From Ophioceras dolichostomum (lineage: Eukaryota; Ascomycota; Sordariomycetes; Magnaporthales; Ophioceraceae): a stretch of DNA of 64,000 nt. The notes beneath the pieces are model-generated. The model was not told the origin of the DNA. It made no database searches and saw only the letters and a list, made by a program, of their open reading frames with translations. The stretch is taken from NCBI GenBank assembly GCA_003049485.1, contig PYST01000055.1, positions 62,001 through 126,000 on the forward strand. Reading direction: 5' to 3'. A program made the position numbers and the translations under genes. Numbering within the stretch: position 1 is the first letter of the stretch; every line of letters starts with the position of its first letter. Below, one piece after another: positions 1-12,277 of this stretch.

Positions 1-2160
1 CTGATGTCGGCGGCCGCAACCAGGAATGCGGCCAATGTTGATAGTCGCACCATTGTCGGCGCTCACGGCGATGGATCAAGAGCGCAAGCCGAGCAACACC
101 ACTTCTGCTTCACTGTCTCAGAAGCACAAAAGAGGAGGGAGGGGAGAGAGGACGCCTCTCTCAGGCCATGACCATATGTCATGCACGACGGCCTTCTTCC
201 TCCCATCCGACTCTATGTGCGGGCAGGTATTTGTATCGACCACAGCGAGCGCTTTGACGCCCACCATTTATACACTACTATACGCCACCACCACCACCAT
301 TGCGGATTTCCTCCTCCGTCCAGGTGTGAAATAAAGCCCGAATCCAATTATTGCCATTCACGGCGTCGTTCTTGGAGAGGGGACAAGAGTCAGCAAAGGG
401 TTCTGGAACCCAATGCGGGAAAAGGGGTTCTAGTCCTCAATATCCATCCATATTACGCCAAGGCTAGGGTCTCTCATTCTCCAACTCTGAAAGTCCACCC
501 CCCAAAGTCTTTTCGATAGTGCGATGAGAGCCAGCCTAGTGGAATACTCGCGATTCTATAGTTCGGCAGCGGGAGCCAGCAGTACTATCAAGAACCCAGG
601 ATGTGCAAGGGGACGGGCACCTCATTTGTTCTCTGTTGGAGAAGCGGGGAATTTCCGTCCGCCGAGTAGTTCGCTTCCGCTTCGCGGGTAAAGAGAAAGA
701 TCGCGGCATGCAATCAACGAGCGGCATGTCCTTCATGTTTCTCTTAAGTGTCTGGAAGGCCACATGTTCTTACTATACCATCGGGGCGGAAGGTACCTAA
801 TAACCCGCGTCTGTAACATATTGCTCCTAGCGATTATCATCTCATGCATTCACGCGAAGTGCCCATTCGGAGACATCAGCGAATGAGGGACCTCCCGAGG
901 AGCGGCGAGGCTCTAGCCGCCTGAAAGACTGCCAACATCAATGGAATTAAAAAAAAACATCTCATTGGCGCTTCTCAAGGGTTTGCGATCGGTGTTAGGT
1001 AGAACTCCCTCTTCGGAACCCAGTATACAGGTCTTGGTTTCACAGCTTTCCCCAGAGTGTCCCATATCTTGGACAATCTGGACCAGGAGCGGGCAAGAAG
1101 CATGCCTCAGTGCACCCAACAGACGTCCTCGACATGAGAGTACATACAAGCCTCACAGCGCAATATCCTCGGGGGTGGTCTGGCTCCATCCCTCTCGATC
1201 GCTCAAGTACCTTTCACCCTTCGCGGCTGGCCTTGGCAGACGCACGCTCGTGATGTTGCAACGGATGTGTCCCGAATACTCAAGCATGCGGTCTCGAGTC
1301 GGCACGGCAGGCCAAGATACAGCGAGAGAGATAGGTCACAATATCATATGGAGATCTAGGGGGCGATAGTGTGAAGAAGGTTGCTCTATTAGAATTTGCC
1401 CAAGTTCCCTGGTCCGGTCCGAGATCAGCCAGCCATCCTGTTCTCTTCTTTCCCTTCCCTTAAAAGAATGAGAGACGTAAGCTTTTGTTTTTTTGAGAAT
1501 CACCACCAAAAAGAGCTTGCAATCTGATTCCAGTCCGAAAAGAAACCAACGCAAAGGGAGACATGCTGTGGGCCAGGAAGCTAAGATGAGAAAAGTGACA
1601 GAAGCCAAACAAGACGAAAGAACCCAAATACCACAAAACCAGAAAAGAAAAAATATCTGCGCCGGCCGGCCAAACACGAACAATGAAGTGCAAACCAAGG
1701 GGGAACAGAACGTAAAGATGTGAGGCTACAGGCGAGGCATTGGTACAGCAAAGCGGTAGTAGCTACAGCCGACCCCTACATGAGTGCTGTATATCAGACC
1801 ATCATTTGCAGTGTGGCACAATGCAATGACGCAATCGGCCCCAGCGTTTGAGCCTTATCGGCGTGGTGCTCCGCGGAGACGCATGCCACGGCCATCTGTC
1901 TCGTCACATTTTATCCAGCTTTCGTGAATTTCAAACGAGATGATGTCCATCCGTCCATCCTTTCATCCATCATCCATTGATCCATCCATATCCCCTCTGC
2001 CCATACATACCCCTTTCCCCCCGAGTCGTCGTGAAGCATTATATCGTCCTCATCATTCCACCAGAACAAGCGAGACAATAAGAAGGGGAGTGAGTAGGAG
2101 GGCGGGAAAGGAGACAGAAAGCAAGACCGACCGACAGGAAGACAATGATGATGGCCAGGC
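1..2160. other. Intergenic region, left edge
   Basis: I see no recognisable gene here. Open frames are short, lack domain-like sequence and have no convincing splice partners. The stretch nearest the DAL81-like gene (about 1945-1995) is rich in CATC/ATCC tetranucleotides and probably belongs to that gene's 3' untranslated region. Confidence 0.6.
1945..1993. repeat. ATCC-rich imperfect microsatellite
   Basis: Imperfect run of CATC/ATCC units just downstream of the DAL81-like stop codon, probably within its 3' untranslated region. No function is evident. Confidence 0.6.
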
Positions 2161-5100
2161 TCAGGCCGCAGGAAACATCCCATACATCCCCTCATCACTA
2201 CTCTCGTCGTCCTCTCCTTCGCCCTCACCCTCCCCATCAAAATCACCCTCCACGCTAGGACTCCGCGGGCTCTGCACGCCGCCGTCGTCCTGCCCCTGGT
2301 GGTGATGGTGATGATGATGATGATGCCTGCCGCCGCCAACACCACTACTGCCAAAGCCGCCGGACCCGAAGCCACCACCCATACTCATACTCATACTCAT
2401 CCCCGCCAGCGGCACACGACTGCTAATCGAGCCGCCGGATCCCGTCCCGAGCGCCAGCAAACTCTGCCTCCTCGTCGACAGCTCTATATCCGCCACGCTC
2501 GCGCTCCTGCTCAGGCTCGGCTTCTCCGGCAGCGTCTTCAGCAGGCCCGTGCTGATGTCCAACATGCCCATCGCGAACTCCGTCAGGCCCGTCCCAGTAC
2601 TACCACTACTACCACTCTCGCCGCCTCCGGAGGGTTTAGAGCTGACAGACAGCGTCCACCGGTACTCGCCCAGCCTGCGCCTGTACCAGTCCGCCTCCTC
2701 GCGCCCCGGGCTCGTTGCCCACAGCAGCGAGCCGAACGTGCCGATGAGCGCGAAGTTGGTCTTGCTCGCGAAGTACCAGAAGCCCCGGAGATGCGAAGGC
2801 GTCAGTCGGTTCACGAAGTCCATGGCGGAGATCAGGCGCGCCTTCGCGGCGTTGCGGCAGATGTGCGACAGGTAGGGGTCGCCAGCGCCGGGGGAGGCCG
2901 CGACGCCTACTGCACCGCCTCCGCCGCCGCCGCCGACGCCGACGCCTTCGCCTGCTTGGCTGTTGCTGCCCCCGCCTGCTTGGGCCGCCAGCTCTTCCGT
3001 GGCGGCGAGGGAGCGGATGATGCGTCTGTGCAGCGTGATTTCCGTCGCGAAGTAGGCGAGGTGCAAGTAGCCGATGCTCGATAGCCGTGGGCGGTGGCGG
3101 CCGGTTCGGGTACTGCTGCTGTTGTGATGATTGTTATGGTTCGGCAGGGACGCCGATGACGAAAAACTGCTGCTGATCCCGCCACCGCCGCCTATACTAC
3201 CACCGCCAGCACCACCGCTGCCGCCGCCGCTGCTATTAGAGTCCATGCGTATCGCGGCAGGCAGTGAACTGTGCCACTCCTTCAGCTTGATCTGGATCGG
3301 CTTCGCGAGCGACAGCACGAGGTGCGTGCCCTGCATCCCCGCGTTCGACACGTTCTGCATCGCCTGCAGCGAGTAGAACGTCTCCAGCGTGTCGGCAAGT
3401 ATCTGCGACAGCGCCACCATCTGCGTGAACAGCACCCTCCCCTTCTCTATCTCCGCCTGCTCCTCCGCGTCGTCCTCGTCCCACTCGACGTCCGGGAAAT
3501 CGTTGGGCCCCAGCGCCGTCACGGCCCAGTTCGCCGCGAAGATGTGCGAAGGCCGGCCGTGGACGAGCGCGCCCCACTTGTCCTGCATGTACAGCGCCCA
3601 GGCCAGGCGCTTCCTCAGCCCCTTCTCCCAGGGCGGGATCTTCCAGCCCGAGGCGTCCAGGTGGAGGCCCAGCTCCTGCGCGATGGCGACGAGCTGGGCC
3701 GTGGGCGCCCACTGGTCGCCCTCGGGCCGCTGGGAGAGGAGCAGGCCGGCCTGCACGGTGGAGAGCTTGGGCCGGTACATGGCGTCGGCGAGGGTCTCGC
3801 GCACGAGGCGCTCCAGCTCGCGCACGTTGGGCCGCGGCAAGGGCGCCAGCTCCTCGTCGTGGTCCCACCAGTTGATGGCGAGGATGTACATGGCGGCCAA
3901 GAGCGGCGGGGAGAACTCGCGGTAGTCGCGCTCGTACTTCTCGAAGAAAACCGTCTTCTGGATGATGGGGAAGCCAGGGTGCACGACGCGGAAGTAAAGG
4001 TCTATAAGGCGGCGGCCGTGCGGGGCGACGAGAGACTCGATCTCCTCGACGTCCTCCAGCTGGTGGTCGTGCCCCGGCGTGTTGTAGTCCGGCAGGAGGA
4101 GGAAGGTGTCGGCGTCGGACACCTTGCGGAGGGTGCCCCGAGCGAGGAGGGACTCGTCATGCGGGTCGAAGGGGGAGAGGTTGATGAGCGAGGGCTCGAA
4201 GTCGGTCGTCGGGCCGATGTACTGGCTGTAGCGGTCCTTCTGGAGGCCCAGCGTGCGTTTCAGCAGCGTCGGCCCGCCGAAGTTGGCCATCTCCTCGATC
4301 AGAGACGAGCTGGCGGCCGTGCTGGAGAGGCTGGAGTGGTGGTGGCGCGGATGTCTTCTGTTATCAGACCTCCCTGGCGAGCTGTAGAGGGGGAGCGGGT
4401 GGTGGTGGCCAATCAGATGTTAGACAACAATCACTCGGGAATTATTGTTTAAAAGGGGGGCTTTTGAAACACAGGGCGTAGGTAGACGCAGGAAGTTGAA
4501 CCAGAAAGGACATGACAGCTTGGAAATACAAGATAGGTAGTGAGTGCACGAGATAGTGTGGTTGTGGTGGAGGTTTTTTTGGGTTGGGTGGTGGTGTGGT
4601 TGCAGGGTTGCAGAAAAGCCAGGCAAGAGAACAGGGGCAACGGTGCACCAACTTAGGTAGTAGGTATGTACTGATAAGTTTGGGGGAAACAAATGAGGAC
4701 GGAGCAGCCGGAGGATAATGCAAGTCGGTCGGCAGACAGACAGGGCTGGCACGCGAGATGATGCATGGCATGGAGGAGGGAGGAGACATGGCGTTGGGGG
4801 GGAAATGCACAAGACGGCGCACACGATAACGGGGCTGGCTGAGCTGAAAGGCAAATTGGCAAAAGATCGTCCTCACCTTCTCTTGCTATAACCGACCTCT
4901 ACTAGGTCGCCGCCACGATGCTTACGCTTGCGCTGGGGCGGGCTACTGCTGCTGTTGTCGGCTGCCAGCGAGCAGTCGACGCCGTTAACCTGGCACGATA
5001 TGCAGCCATTGCCGTTGTTGTTGTTGTTGTTGCTGCTGCCGGCGGCGGCATTGGTATTGGCATTGGTATTGGCATTGGCATTGGAGCCGCCACCGCTGGC

Positions 5101-5406
5101 GATATCGTCATCGTCGTCGTCGCTCATGATGCACTTGATGCGGCGGCGCAGGCATGCGTCGCAGGGCACGGCTGGATGGCTGCTGGTGCTGCCGTTGATG
5201 AGCGGCGGTGAGTCGGAGCTGCCGGGGGAGTTCAGACCGCTCATGCTGCCGCTGCCGCTGCCGCCGTGCTGCTGGTGGTGCGGTCGAGGATAGTCGTCTA
5301 GCACGACTAGACTCCCCTGGCGGCTCGGAGTTGGGCGGCGGGAGCTGGAGGGTTTGGGGGCAATGGGGATGGGAGCCGTCCGGGCGACGGCGATAGGCGT
5401 CGACAT
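2161..5406 (-). CDS. Zn2Cys6 transcription activator, DAL81/TamA-like
   Basis: Predicted 916-residue nuclear regulator in two exons (5406-4877 and 4381-2161); the 495-bp intron has GTGAGG and TACAG ends and keeps frame. Two zinc half-sites are visible: C82-x2-C85-x6-C92 and C135-x2-C138-x6-C145. A fungal-specific transcription factor middle domain follows (GRRLIDLYFRVVHPGFPI, then RPKLSTVQAGLLLSQRPEG), which I recognise as closest to DAL81/TamA, a co-activator of nitrogen-catabolic genes in yeast and Aspergillus. The C-terminus is Ser/Gly-rich with a nine-histidine run and an acidic tail. Odd: 42 residues of Asp, Asn and Ala-Asn repeats separate the two zinc half-sites. The frame is open for 89 codons upstream of the chosen start, but that extension looks like translated leader. 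Membership of the Zn2Cys6 family is firm; the DAL81 orthology is from memory of the family. Confidence 0.8.
5037..5085. repeat. Hexanucleotide repeat inside the zinc-cluster linker
   Basis: Tandem GGCATT/GGTATT units (read on the plus strand) encode the Asn-Ala-Asn-Thr run between the two zinc half-sites of the DAL81-like protein. Flanking GTT repeats encode polyasparagine. The array has the look of a slippage-prone coding repeat. Confidence 0.8.
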
Positions 5407-8400
5407 GATGTAAGTATTTTTTTTTCTCCGTGTGTTCCCGCTCTTTTTTTTCTTTCTCTTTCCCGCCCTACCTGCTTGGCCACGCCCCCCTACCTTGGCT
5501 GGGCGAAAACGACAGTGTGGTGGGAGGACACAGGTACCGCAGGAGGTGAAGGACGGGAGGTACTGATAGGTGCCGTCAGCCCAGGTCCGACAAGGCCAGT
5601 GACAAGCGGACAACAAGAACAGGCAGTACCTCTCCAAGATGCAGGTGTCGATAGATAAAAATCCGTACGGCACAGAGCAGCAGAAAGATAGCAGGATGCT
5701 GCTCTAGACCGGGGGTCACGCACTCGGACCCAGCAACAACGCACAAGAAGAACACACGCGCCACCACCCTCAAGAAAAAGAGAAGATACACGCCCTAGTA
5801 GCTAGTAGCCAGGAGATGCTGCTCCCGCCGCACCACGAGCGAGCGGGTTCCTCTCCTCCCAACGCCCCACGATCCAACAGGGAGGTACAGTGGCGGGCAG
5901 GCTGGGACCAAACAGCTTTCGGACCCTCGACAGATACGGCGGACAGGGTCCACGGGAGTTACGCCGAGAAACAAGCCTGCTGCCACACGCCAGGATTCGA
6001 AGCTAGGAAGCTAGTTGGCCGACTGCCGTGTTGTTCAGGACTAATTGCTGATAAGCCCTGCGGTGGCGTGGGCGTGGGAAAGATAAGACGACGCAGCGGG
6101 GAGTAGCAGCGAAGCGTGTCCGTCCGGCCGGGGCAGCGGGCTGGAGTGGTGTGTAAAAATGGAAAAATGGAGGGAGGAGGGTGTGTGTGTGTTTTCCAAC
6201 CCTAGATTTTTGCTCCGTGGACTTCCCCCTTTTGAGGTTGGTTTGAGGCTGATGATGTCTGAGTGAGGTCGAACAAGGAGTAGGTAGATGCCGAGCACGC
6301 GACTAGCCACAAAGTATGTAGGTTTGCTTGCTAGACAATCCTTTCTGGTGATGTGCCGATCCTGGCAGTCACGCTCCCCAAGTTGCGTGGGCGCAAGAGG
6401 GTGGGAGCCGGGTGATTGGTCCGGGCTACAGCTGTGTGCGGGTGTGCGTGGGTGGTTGTTCGTTGGTGGTTTGGGGGTGGCCGCCTCAGATTGGAGGAAA
6501 GCTTTCTGTCGAGCCTTGTAAGTCTAGGCCTCTCTTTTTTTTTTCTTTCTCCCACCTGTTCTCTCTGTAGCCACTTAGAAAAAAGGAGTGACAACAGAGG
6601 AGATCAGTGAGAGAATTGTCAGAGAATCTGGTGTCCTCCCTTCCTGTCCTCTTTCTGGGGTGAGTGGTTTGTGTGTGTGCCGTGCTGTGCTTTGGTCTCA
6701 AAGATAAGGCAAGCCGTGGTTGAGATGCGTGGTCGACATGCAGGCCGGTTGACGACACGGGGCGGGAAAAGGTCGTGTATTCCCGAAAGAGGCAATCGAG
6801 ACTTGGGGAACGACCGGCGATCCCTCCTATCTATGTGACGATGGAGACAAGGATGAGATAGGCTTGACTTATCAGAGTCATTGGAGGGGCCTTTGAAGAT
6901 TCTGATGAGAGTGTCTTGTTGAAGGCGATGCGTGTGCACAAGAGAGACCGTACAAGCCGTCGTCCCAATACTCTCTCTCCGCTTCCAACAGTTTAGAGCT
7001 TTATTAAGAACTCGCAGGTGGTGCGTGTGCGTTCTGCCAGTAGCCATAACCAAAAAGACATGGAATAAGGCCTATTACGCCGCTTCTGCCATCGCTCAAA
7101 GACGCATACGTATCAAGACGAAATTGGACATGTGAAGAAGGGATGTCGGTGGTCGAGGAGGTAGGTAATTTGTGGGGGACCTTTGGGGGTCTGGGAAAGG
7201 GCGTCGACAGGGAGCGATTATGCTTTGGTATGACAGACCAAACAGACGGACACCTAGTCCGAAGCGCGGTGGCAGTGGTGTTGGCAGAAGGGGAAATTAT
7301 TGGGAGAGTGATATGAGATAATTGTCGAATGGTATAGAGATAAGAGACGGGGAGGAGGAAGATCCAAAGGGATGATAATAAGGGTGAGATGCGGCCAGAT
7401 TTTAGTAATAAGGAGAGTTCAATTCCTGGGTGGTGCGGAATTTCTCTTAAGGAGGCACCACCAGAACGAGTGCCTCATTACGTATCAGAAGAAACGGAAG
7501 AGGAAGGCTGATACAGGCGAAGGAGTCAGGTCAAGGAGTCAAGCAGACGACCAACGACGAGGACAAGCCTGTCTGAGACTCGAAGACGGCCTTGACTCGG
7601 AAGCAAGCCAAGCTCAGGCTTACAGCTACAGCACGAGAACGAGAGTACCCTCAGGACCAGCTGCTAGGGGACCCGGAACCCGGAACCCGATCACGAAACG
7701 CAAGACAAGCTGTTATGATGATAATTTTTGTCATCAAGAACAGCACAATAGAAGAGACAGACGGAGAGAAAAGAGACTGAAAGAAAAAGTTACATCATAC
7801 CTAAGCAGGGGGGGACGCACCGAGGGCGGTCTCGCCAACCAGGCGCAGCCTGGGAAGGGAGAAACACGCGACTGCGCTGCAACATGATAAGGCAAGAAAC
7901 TTTGTGGTCCCTTTGGTGGAGGGTTCCTTATCTTGGGGAAAGAAGATGTGAATTAAATCATGAAATACATAATGGCAACTTAATCCGCCAAAGCGGCTCG
8001 CCTCTGCCTCGTCCCATCGGTCAGGGTTCGAGAATCAAAAGTCGCGAGTACTTGCTAGGTCCTGTCGGTCCCCTCCCCGGGAACCCGCAGCGAAAGCCGT
8101 CATCGGCCCCAGGCCCGTCCGTGGTGGGGTCTAGTGGGCATGGTGGTGGAGTGGAGATCAAGTTTTCTTGCACCTCAGCGCACTCAACACTCTCAGCACC
8201 CGCTACGCCCAGTTCAGATGTACCTAGCTCTCCTCTTCTCCGGTATGCACACGATGACAGAAACGATTGACGACTGAACAGAACCACAGCAATCGCCATG
8301 CTTGTATTGGGTACAAGATCGAATGGAAGGAGAGAGGGCGGCGTGGGAAGACGAGAAGGGTTCTTCCCCGTTCTTTCCATCTGCCCTCGTTCCTATTTGC

Positions 8401-9990
8401 CGGCCAATTTGGAACGGTTCCCACGGGATGGAGCCGCCATTACCAAATAGAAAATGGCCTTGTACCGGTTTTTCCCTCTGACGGCAATACATTTAACGTA
8501 ATCGCTCGACACCGCCGAGGTGCGCCGTTGTGGGATGGATGCACACGCAATAGCAACACGCGGATTGGTCGATTACAGCGTACACTTGCAGCCTTCTTTT
8601 TTTTCTTTGTTTCGTGTCAGATGTGATCGGATCTGTGGATATCCCTGCCTTTCTTTTTAGGTTATCGTGGTCGTAGGCATGGAAAGACCTGCTAGTGGTA
8701 CATTCCCCCTCGAGTTGCACATGTGAGCGATGAGAATGCTCAGCGGAGGGAGTTAAAGAAACAGGATTGCGGTGTGGAAGGGAGACGCGAAGGAATTACT
8801 AGATAGGTACTGGATGGCAAGTTTTGCATGTCATACATTAGTCGGTGAGTCCGGCGAAGCTTAGGTCGGCTTGTGATGCCCGTTTTTCGTCGTGAATCGA
8901 AGCATCTGGCTTTCTCTCACCATTCCTCACCACACAGTCGCTGATGGACACCAGTGCCTATGTCCACCACCCACGAGCGGAGCAGCACAGCTGCAAGTGA
9001 AGCTGGCTGGCTCTTGTCCCACGACATGACGAACACCACCCTGCAAGTTCCTCACACACAAGAACCGGTCCATTTGGACAACTTGGAATAAGCCTCGTCC
9101 TTCTATTCGCGGCAATGTTCAGTTTGAACAACGCGGGATCGCATGAACCCCCACACTCAGCTGCAGCCACCTTGCAGCAGCCTCCCAGCCAATGTGAGGG
9201 TCCTTGCGCCTTGACGAGCCACAGGAAGGGCCCATTTTCGGCTCATCGAAGTAGTATGTCAGGCGAGCAGATTTTCTTGGTATATCTCTAACAAGACAAA
9301 CAAGACAAGGAAAGTTACGAGGAATCCTGTTTCCTGTACCAATGGATGGCGCGAAGATGAGGGGCTTCAAAGAACTTGAATTGGGGGCTGGCTGGTGTTT
9401 CGAGGACAGGTTCTCATGACCGCTTTTAGTGGGATCACAATTCTCCCAATGATGTAAGAAAGTGTCAAGGTCTAAATAGCCCAAAGTCAATTCGGTTCGG
9501 GATGTGATGTTCCTTCGTCCGATCCGTCTCTTTGCCAGCAGCCCAGCTTGCTCGTGGAGTCGTGGAGATGGGGAGCTCGGGTACGTGGAAGGCAGGAGAG
9601 GATGAGGATCGCATTCGCTGCCCCACGTTTTCCCCAGTTTGGAATGTGGGGAACCTTATCTTCGATAACCTCCACCCGAAACAACCCTGGACCGAATTTT
9701 AGCGGTCAAGAATTGTAATCAAGACCTAGCCGGGATCGGCACTCGGCAGCTAGAACCGACCGATCCGTGAATCCTCCACTCCCCGGGTTGCGAAGACATG
9801 CCGGCGCGGTGGGCGATCAAGAGGTGAGGGAGGGTGGCGACGATGCCCGACATCGCTGCCTCCGAGAGCCGCCAGGTCTCCCAGCCCAGCCCCTCTTCGG
9901 CTCTGAGACTTTCACCAGCGCCAAGTAAAGCCTTTCTGCTGAGAGCAGTCAGCCAGCTTGCCAGTCTCTGCTCTGCCCCGTCACTAGCCC
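5407..9990. other. Gene-poor region upstream of the DAL81-like gene
   Basis: About 4.6 kb without a gene I can support. The part next to 5406 should hold the promoter and leader of the DAL81-like gene and contains A/T runs (5417-5426, 6533-6545) and a short GT run (about 6181-6192). The longest open frame (about 7372-7887) is arginine/lysine/glutamine-rich with no domain character. The region left of 9990 lies downstream of the acetyltransferase gene. Confidence 0.55.
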
Positions 9991-10961
9991 TCAACCCCCA
10001 GCAGCAGGCGCTTCCGGCCGCCAAACCATGCAGATCTCCCGATACGTCGTCTCGGCGGGGTGATTGATGGCTCCTCCTCCTCTCTTCGGGATATTCATCT
10101 CGAAGGCCCCGACTTCCCGGAACCCCAGCCGCTCGTACATGGCGATGGCATCGGGCGTGCTTTCCAGGTAGACCGGCAAACCGTCCGTCCGCGCTTTGGC
10201 CAGGACCGCGTGTGTGAGCGCCAAGCCGGCACCCCGGCGCTGGAACCTGGGATCGGTGCACACGAACTCTAGGTCTTTGCTCGTGGTTATCGTTGCGGCC
10301 CCGCAACCGTTAGTTAGCCTGGGCCGTCAAGAACTTCGAGACGACGGCAACAGGACCGCCGCCTACCGTGACGCTTCGGAACGGAGGAGGGGCACACGCC
10401 CATGTGACCTGACCCGAGCGGCTCGTGAGAGGCAAGCGGCTCTCCCCCGTCGTACCAACTGACGACCCACACACACAAACTAGACGTTGGAGGAAGTATG
10501 GGGCGGGGGAAGGCAAAACACTCACGATAGCAGTCCTCCTCCCCTGTAGCCTTCTTCATCGCCGCTTCGGCGAGCTCGGCGTACTTCTCCAGGAACTCCC
10601 GGCTGCAGCCCTCAGACCACTTGAGTTCTCCATCTTCTAGCTTCTTCTTCTCCTCCCCCTCCACTTCCTCTTTCCCCTTCTCATCTCTATCGTCAACAGC
10701 CAGTAGCCTCGGCGAAACCGGCTCCTCCCAGACGGCAAAACTGACGACCTGCCCCGAGTCCGGGAGCCGAGCTACCAGACGATAGTGTCCCTCCGGCGGC
10801 CGAGAAGTGTAGTGCTTCTCTAGAAACGCCTGGAGGTGGACTATGCTCGCCTCCGTCGGGAACTGCGCGTGGAGAAGCGGGTTCGCGTACATGGCGGCTA
10901 CGTGGATCTCGGATATGCGCCCACCGTCTTCCGCTTTTGCGGGCGAAATCTCGATTTGCAT
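9991..10961 (-). CDS. GNAT-family N-acetyltransferase
   Basis: Predicted 239-residue acyl-CoA N-acyltransferase of unknown substrate. Exon 1 (10961-10526) and exon 2 (10274-9991) join in phase 1 through a GTGAGT donor and a CAAAG acceptor. The joined protein reads HLEFVCTDPRFQRRGAG across beta-4 and the acetyl-CoA pyrophosphate loop; QRRGAG is the GNAT motif A. It continues with VYLESTPDAIAMYERLGF, the usual end of the fold. An acidic, lysine-rich insertion (about residues 85-110) sits between the N-terminal strands and motif A, common in fungal members. The N-terminus is short and uncleaved-looking, suggesting a cytosolic or nuclear enzyme. Family assignment is strong; substrate is not predictable. 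Confidence 0.85.
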
Positions 10962-12277
10962 CTTTCTTCTTCTTTTTCTGTGTCTTGCTCGATCCTAGCC
11001 CCCCTTTCGCCTCAGATGCTAGAGGGTGGTGGTTGGGTGGGTTCAAGGCTTGGTTTTGGTGGAATTACTGAACCTCCCCGGAATTGGTAGAGGTAGGTAA
11101 GGGTCACGAGGGGAGCTGTCACATGACACGACATGGTGAGGATGTGCGTCTGATCCGAAGGATTGAAGGAAGCCATCACCACTGATATAACGGGAGCTAT
11201 ATCCTGTCAACGAAGTCTGCCAAAGAGTTTTGGGTCGGACAGGTCGGCCATTTCCCTTTGCCGTGATGGATGGACGCCGAGGGGGTCAACTACGGCTTTT
11301 CTACCACCAGGGAAACTTCAAGAGAAGAGAACAGGAAGACAATGCAGCGTGCTGAAGGCCATGGCCAGTCGATTAGCCCGGCTTTTCTGCAGAATACCAA
11401 ATGCTAGACGGTGTAAGTGTGATGGAGGTTACCCGATATTCTCCTGTCGATATATGTCATCTCGCTTTCGGTCGACCTCGCGGTCGGTAAGCACCTACAC
11501 AGGCAAGGGACTAAACGAACGGGGCCTCGGCGGCCATCACTCCAAGTAGCGGTGCTGGCGGAAATATTCCGCCAAATATCTGGCGTTCTACCTAGCACAG
11601 TAGGCTCTAGCGGGTCCGAGGTGAAGTTATCGCTTGTCGCCGTAGAAAAACCGAGCGCGGAATGCTGTTCGTAGGAGCGATCTGCCGTCTTTCCTATCCC
11701 GAACTGTTCAGTCTCGAAACCGACTTTGCCACAAATGACAAGCAGCTAAGTGACTGCCGGCCGCTTTCCGCCGACGGTGAGGCCGCTCGGCTGCCGCTAG
11801 AACACCACTAGTTCACACCTCGGCCATTTCCACGGAAAGGACCCCGAAGAACCCAGAATTGAAGATATGGTTCATAATCAAGGTGACGGGACAAGGGCTC
11901 GGACGCATGCGATGTGTGCGTGGCGTGGTAGAAGAAAATTCGGGAGTCATCGACGTCACTTTGTTCCCCTTAGCTCTTCCGAGGCGCTACTGTCAAGGCT
12001 ACGAATCGGTGAGGAGTATAGCGGACGACCCGAATTGTACGGCATATCTGATTGATGTGCCAGGGGCTGTTGTATAAAGAGTTCCTGGCCGCTACGCCCC
12101 TTGATAGGCATGACGGTCCATTCACCAAAATACTACGTAAACTGCTCGAGGAAATTGATCTCTCCAGTGTCGGGCAAAGATTCTCTCTCTCAAAAAAAGC
12201 ACATAAAACTTGCTCATAAGTCCTTAGCATCTACCTTCCTACCTACGTCCTCCACGCTAAAAAGCCTGCCGGTCAAC
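10962..12277. other. Intergenic region
   Basis: Divergent spacer between the acetyltransferase and the alcohol dehydrogenase remnant. Open frames are short, and none has domain-like sequence or splice-supported continuation. I see no RNA gene or repeat array. Confidence 0.55.

Noticed and set aside
7372..7887. 171-codon open frame upstream of the DAL81-like gene
   Set aside because: Composition is basic and unstructured, no domain or splice partner; likely chance.
8021..8045. GGGTTCGAGAATC resembling a tRNA T-arm
   Set aside because: Stem bases do not pair and no A-box or acceptor stem could be found upstream.
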